Part shown: positions 61,393 to 64,000 of the stretch, piece by piece
How the letters are laid out: each line of letters begins with the position of its first letter
Numbering within the stretch: position 1 is the stretch's first letter
Source: Dyadobacter koreensis
GTDB lineage: Bacteria > Bacteroidota > Bacteroidia > Cytophagales > Spirosomataceae
Length of the DNA stretch: 64,000 bases
Direction: 5' to 3'
Assembly: GCF_900108855.1 (NCBI RefSeq)
Contig: NZ_FNXY01000005.1
Coordinates: 515,061-579,060 of the forward strand
Made by a program: the position numbers and the translations under genes
Notes under the pieces: model-generated
The model's input: only the letters and a program-made list of their open reading frames with translations
Told to the model about the DNA's origin: nothing
Database searches by the model: none

Positions 61393-63855
61393 TTGACAAA
61401 ATCCCGCGGACATATCGCTGTTGAGCAGTGGTTTAAATATAAAAACTGGAAATGGGCGGCTTTTCAAAAGGAGGCTTCCGCAGCTTATCTTTCGGGGAAA
61501 AGTGGTTTGGTCAATGCGCCAACCGGGAGCGGCAAAACTTACTCCTTGTGGATTCCTTTTTTGATACGATATATTAATTCACTGCCTAAAAATCCTGGGA
61601 AAAGGAGTAAAGGATTACAGATATTATGGGTGACACCTTTGCGTGCCCTTTCCAAAGACCTTTTTCGGAATATGGAAATGGCCGCGCTGGAAATGAATCT
61701 GACATTAAGGATTGGCGTTCGTTCCGGCGATACCAGTACAAAAGAAAGAGCCAGTCAGAAAAAGCAAATGCCCGAAGCTTTACTGATCACACCGGAAAGT
61801 CTGCACCTTTTATTTGCCCAAAAAGGAAGCTCTGAAACTTTTAAAAACCTGCATACCATTGTCGTTGACGAATGGCATGAGCTTATGGGAAGCAAGCGTG
61901 GTACGCAAACCGAACTGGCAATAGCCCGGTTAAGAACGATTAACCCGGATTTGCAAACGTGGGGGATTTCGGCGACCATCGGAAATCTGGAAGAAGCAAA
62001 ACAGGTTATTGTCGGGATGGATTCTGCGGAGGAAGATACGGTGATTATTAAAGCGAAAACGCAGAAGAAAATTCTTGTTGAAAGCATCCTGCCGGAAAAA
62101 GTGGAGACGCTTCCCTGGGCCGGTTATATGGGAACGCGACTGATCGACTATGTCGTTGATATCGTCAGAAAAAGCAAGACCACTTTGCTTTTCACCAATA
62201 CACGTTCACAAACGGAGATATGGTACCGGATCATTATTGAAAAATATCCTGAATTTGCCGGAATTATGGCACTTCACCACGCTTCCCTTGACCGGGAAAT
62301 CCGGGATTGGGTGGAAGAATCCTTGCATGCTGAAAAATTAAAACTGGTGATTTGTACAGCGAGTTTGGACCTGGGCGTGGATTTTCGTCCTGTCGATACA
62401 GTCATTCAGGTGGGAAGTCCGAAAAGTATTGCCCGGTTTATTCAGCGTGCAGGCCGAAGCGGGCATCAGCCGGGCGTTGCCAGTAAAATATATTTTTGTC
62501 CGACGAATGCACTGGAACTGATCGAAGCTGTGTCTTTACGGGATGGTGTTGAAAAACAAATCATTGAGGATCGTCCGCCTGTTATTCATGCTTTTGATGT
62601 TTTGGCGCAATGGATGATCACGTTGGCCGTCGGAGAAGGCTTTGATGAAAAACAGCTGTTTGATGAAGTCAGGAATTGTTATGGCTATCAGTTCATAAAC
62701 CGTGAAGAATGGGAATGGCTCTTGGGTTATATCACAACCGGAAGTCCGTCCCTACTGGTTTACGACGAATATAAAAAAGTTGAAAGGATTGATGGATTGT
62801 ATAAAGTCACCAGCCGCCGGATTGCGCATCGTCATATGCTAAGTATGGGGACGATCGTTTCCGAAACCTCTCTCAAAGTTAAATTTCAGCATGGACGATA
62901 TCTGGGTTCGGTCGAAGAATCCTTTGTAACCAGAATGAAAGCGGGTGATGTTTTTGTCTTTGCCGGGATGAGCGTAGAATTTGTGAGAATCCATGAAATG
63001 ACTGTCACAGTTAAAAAAGCGGAAGGCAAAAGAGGATTTCTGGTAAGATGGGCGGGGGGAAGAATGCCGTTATCATCCCAATTATCGGCTTTTATACGCG
63101 ACAGATTATCAGATGCCATTGAAAATCCGCACAAGGAAAAAGAATTGTCCAAATTAAAACCGCTGCTGGAATTACAGCAGGAAAGGTCGATGATCCCTAA
63201 TACCGGCGAATTGTTGATTGAACAATGTGAAACGCGGGAAGGCCATCATATCTTTATTTTTCCTTTTGAAGGCAGACTGGTGCATGAGGGAATGTCGATT
63301 ATTCTGGCATACCGGATCAGCAAATTATCGCCGATCACTTTTTCTGTTGCGATGAATGATTATGGCTTTGAATTGTTAAGTGATCAGTATGTTGACATGG
63401 AGAAAATCATGAAGGAAATTGATATATTTTCCACGGCTCATTTGGTTGACGATATTTACCAAAGCGTGAACGCGACGGAAATGGCAAAACGCAAATTCAG
63501 GGAAATTGCCGCTATTGCCGGGTTGATGTTTCAGGGATATCCCGGGAAATATATGAAAACCAAACAAGTTCAGGCGTCAAGTTCGTTGTTGTTTACGGTG
63601 ATGACCAAATATGAAAATAACAATCTACTTGTCAATCAGGCTTATCAGGAAGTTTTGACTTATCAATTGGAGGAAGTCAGGATGCGGAATGCCCTGGACC
63701 GGATTGCTACACAAAAAATTATTATCAAAAAAACGAAAAAGCCGACGCCTTTTTCGTTTCCTATCATGGTAGACCGGCTGAGAGAACAACTGACCTCGGA
63801 AAAACTGGAAGACCGGATACAAAAAATGCTCAAACAGTATAGTGATGCAGATTGA
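61393..63855 (+). CDS. Ligase-associated DNA-damage-response DEXH-box helicase (Lhr-like)
   Basis: 820 residues, superfamily 2. Walker A LVNAPTGSGKTYSLWIP (near 38-54), motif II VVDEWHELMGSKRGTQTELA, motif III WGISATIGNLEEA, motif IV region LLFTNTRSQTEIWYRIIIEK, and motif VI FIQRAGRSGHQPG. The C-terminal half has the Lhr-type winged-helix and beta regions. The start is TTG at 61393; no ATG fits the family N-terminus. It overlaps pdeM by 11 bases. Acts with the ligase, exonuclease and PdeM in DNA repair. Confidence 0.93.
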   Translation: MTKSRGHIAVEQWFKYKNWKWAAFQKEASAAYLSGKSGLVNAPTGSGKTYSLWIPFLIRYINSLPKNPGKRSKGLQILWVTPLRALSKDLFRNMEMAALEMNLTLRIGVRSGDTSTKERASQKKQMPEALLITPESLHLLFAQKGSSETFKNLHTIVVDEWHELMGSKRGTQTELAIARLRTINPDLQTWGISATIGNLEEAKQVIVGMDSAEEDTVIIKAKTQKKILVESILPEKVETLPWAGYMGTRLIDYVVDIVRKSKTTLLFTNTRSQTEIWYRIIIEKYPEFAGIMALHHASLDREIRDWVEESLHAEKLKLVICTASLDLGVDFRPVDTVIQVGSPKSIARFIQRAGRSGHQPGVASKIYFCPTNALELIEAVSLRDGVEKQIIEDRPPVIHAFDVLAQWMITLAVGEGFDEKQLFDEVRNCYGYQFINREEWEWLLGYITTGSPSLLVYDEYKKVERIDGLYKVTSRRIAHRHMLSMGTIVSETSLKVKFQHGRYLGSVEESFVTRMKAGDVFVFAGMSVEFVRIHEMTVTVKKAEGKRGFLVRWAGGRMPLSSQLSAFIRDRLSDAIENPHKEKELSKLKPLLELQQERSMIPNTGELLIEQCETREGHHIFIFPFEGRLVHEGMSIILAYRISKLSPITFSVAMNDYGFELLSDQYVDMEKIMKEIDIFSTAHLVDDIYQSVNATEMAKRKFREIAAIAGLMFQGYPGKYMKTKQVQASSSLLFTVMTKYENNNLLVNQAYQEVLTYQLEEVRMRNALDRIATQKIIIKKTKKPTPFSFPIMVDRLREQLTSEKLEDRIQKMLKQYSDAD

Positions 63856-64000
63856 AATTAGAAATAACCACTTTGATTTATTAACACAAAAGGCGATTTT
63901 TTGGCAGGAGAAACAAACATTACTCATTGGTGATCTGCATTTAGGAAAAATAACACATTTCAGAAAAGAAGGAATCGCAATTCCTCAAATTGCAGCAGGC
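63845..64000 (+). CDS. pdeM: Ligase-associated endonuclease PdeM (5' part, runs off the window)
   Basis: First 52 codons of a calcineurin-like metallophosphoesterase. MQIEIRNNHFDLLTQKAIFW leads into TLLIGDLHLGKITHFRKEGI, where GDLHLGK is the first metal-binding motif of PdeM. Start ATG at 63845 overlaps the helicase stop. Completes the usual four-gene set. Confidence 0.9.
   Translation, partial: MQIEIRNNHFDLLTQKAIFWQEKQTLLIGDLHLGKITHFRKEGIAIPQIAAG

Noticed and set aside
1-64000. CRISPR array, prophage, transposase or rRNA genes
   Set aside because: No regularly spaced repeats, phage structural genes, transposase motifs or rRNA sequence were seen.

Overview
The window comes from a Bacteroidota chromosome, most likely a Cytophagales member close to Dyadobacter or Spirosoma. 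The evidence is the gene families present (M56/TonB fusions, bacillithiol-type YpdA reductase, ligase-associated repair cluster, Bacteroidota-type lipoproteins and OmpA), near absence of Shine-Dalgarno sequences, TAnnTTTG promoter -7 elements and the codon style. The genus is inferred from protein resemblance only.

Layout. 0.1-0.4 kb: decayed Uma2-family gene. 0.5-1.7 kb: exbB-exbD. 1.7-2.8 kb: Gfo/Idh/MocA oxidoreductase. 2.9-8.9 kb: blaI plus three tandem M56 (BlaR1-like) genes carrying TonB-C domains, behind a promoter containing two ACTA-N6-TAGT operators. 8.9-9.2 kb: second decayed Uma2 gene. 9.4-16.6 kb: pyk, priA, a decayed toxin-antitoxin pair, pabC-pabB and ypdA. 16.6-22.8 kb: Asp-box propeller protein, YtxH protein, DUF4136 lipoprotein, YeiH transporter with LysR regulator, dnaG.

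23.4-29.1 kb: exopolysaccharide locus read on the minus strand. glf, the Wza-like exporter and the CpsB-like phosphatase are intact. The next three genes (Wzz/GumC, glycosyltransferase, O-antigen polymerase) each carry an in-frame stop of a different kind, and a deletion seems to fuse the first two. 29.2-36.2 kb: OmpA-like protein, tgt, GT2 glycosyltransferase, rsmG, tRNA-Asn, a Panacea-domain gene overlapping or abutting a two-TM membrane protein gene (candidate PanAT-type toxin-antitoxin pair), RidA-like protein.

36.2-39.5 kb: compact photolyase operon: a photolyase-like protein whose FAD domain comes first, a flavin reductase, a 49-residue DUF2256 protein, and a bacterial (6-4)-photolyase-like protein without the expected Fe-S cysteines near its C-terminus. 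40.5-56.6 kb: late cobalamin synthesis and uptake (cobC, cobS, cobT, cobU, pduO, btuDCF, cbiB, cobD, cobQ, ChlI-ChlD fusion) with one cobalamin riboswitch ahead of btuF. At least four long inverted-repeat elements lie between genes here.

57.3-64.0 kb: DNA-ligase-associated repair cluster (beta-lactamase-fold exonuclease, ATP-dependent ligase, DEXH helicase, start of PdeM). It is interrupted by a DUF4143 AAA ATPase gene whose start codon lies inside a perfect 26-bp-arm palindrome. The most novel signals are this palindrome/ATPase unit, the photolyase operon, the Panacea/membrane pair, the BlaI operator with the M56 triplication, and the serial nonsense decay of the polysaccharide genes.
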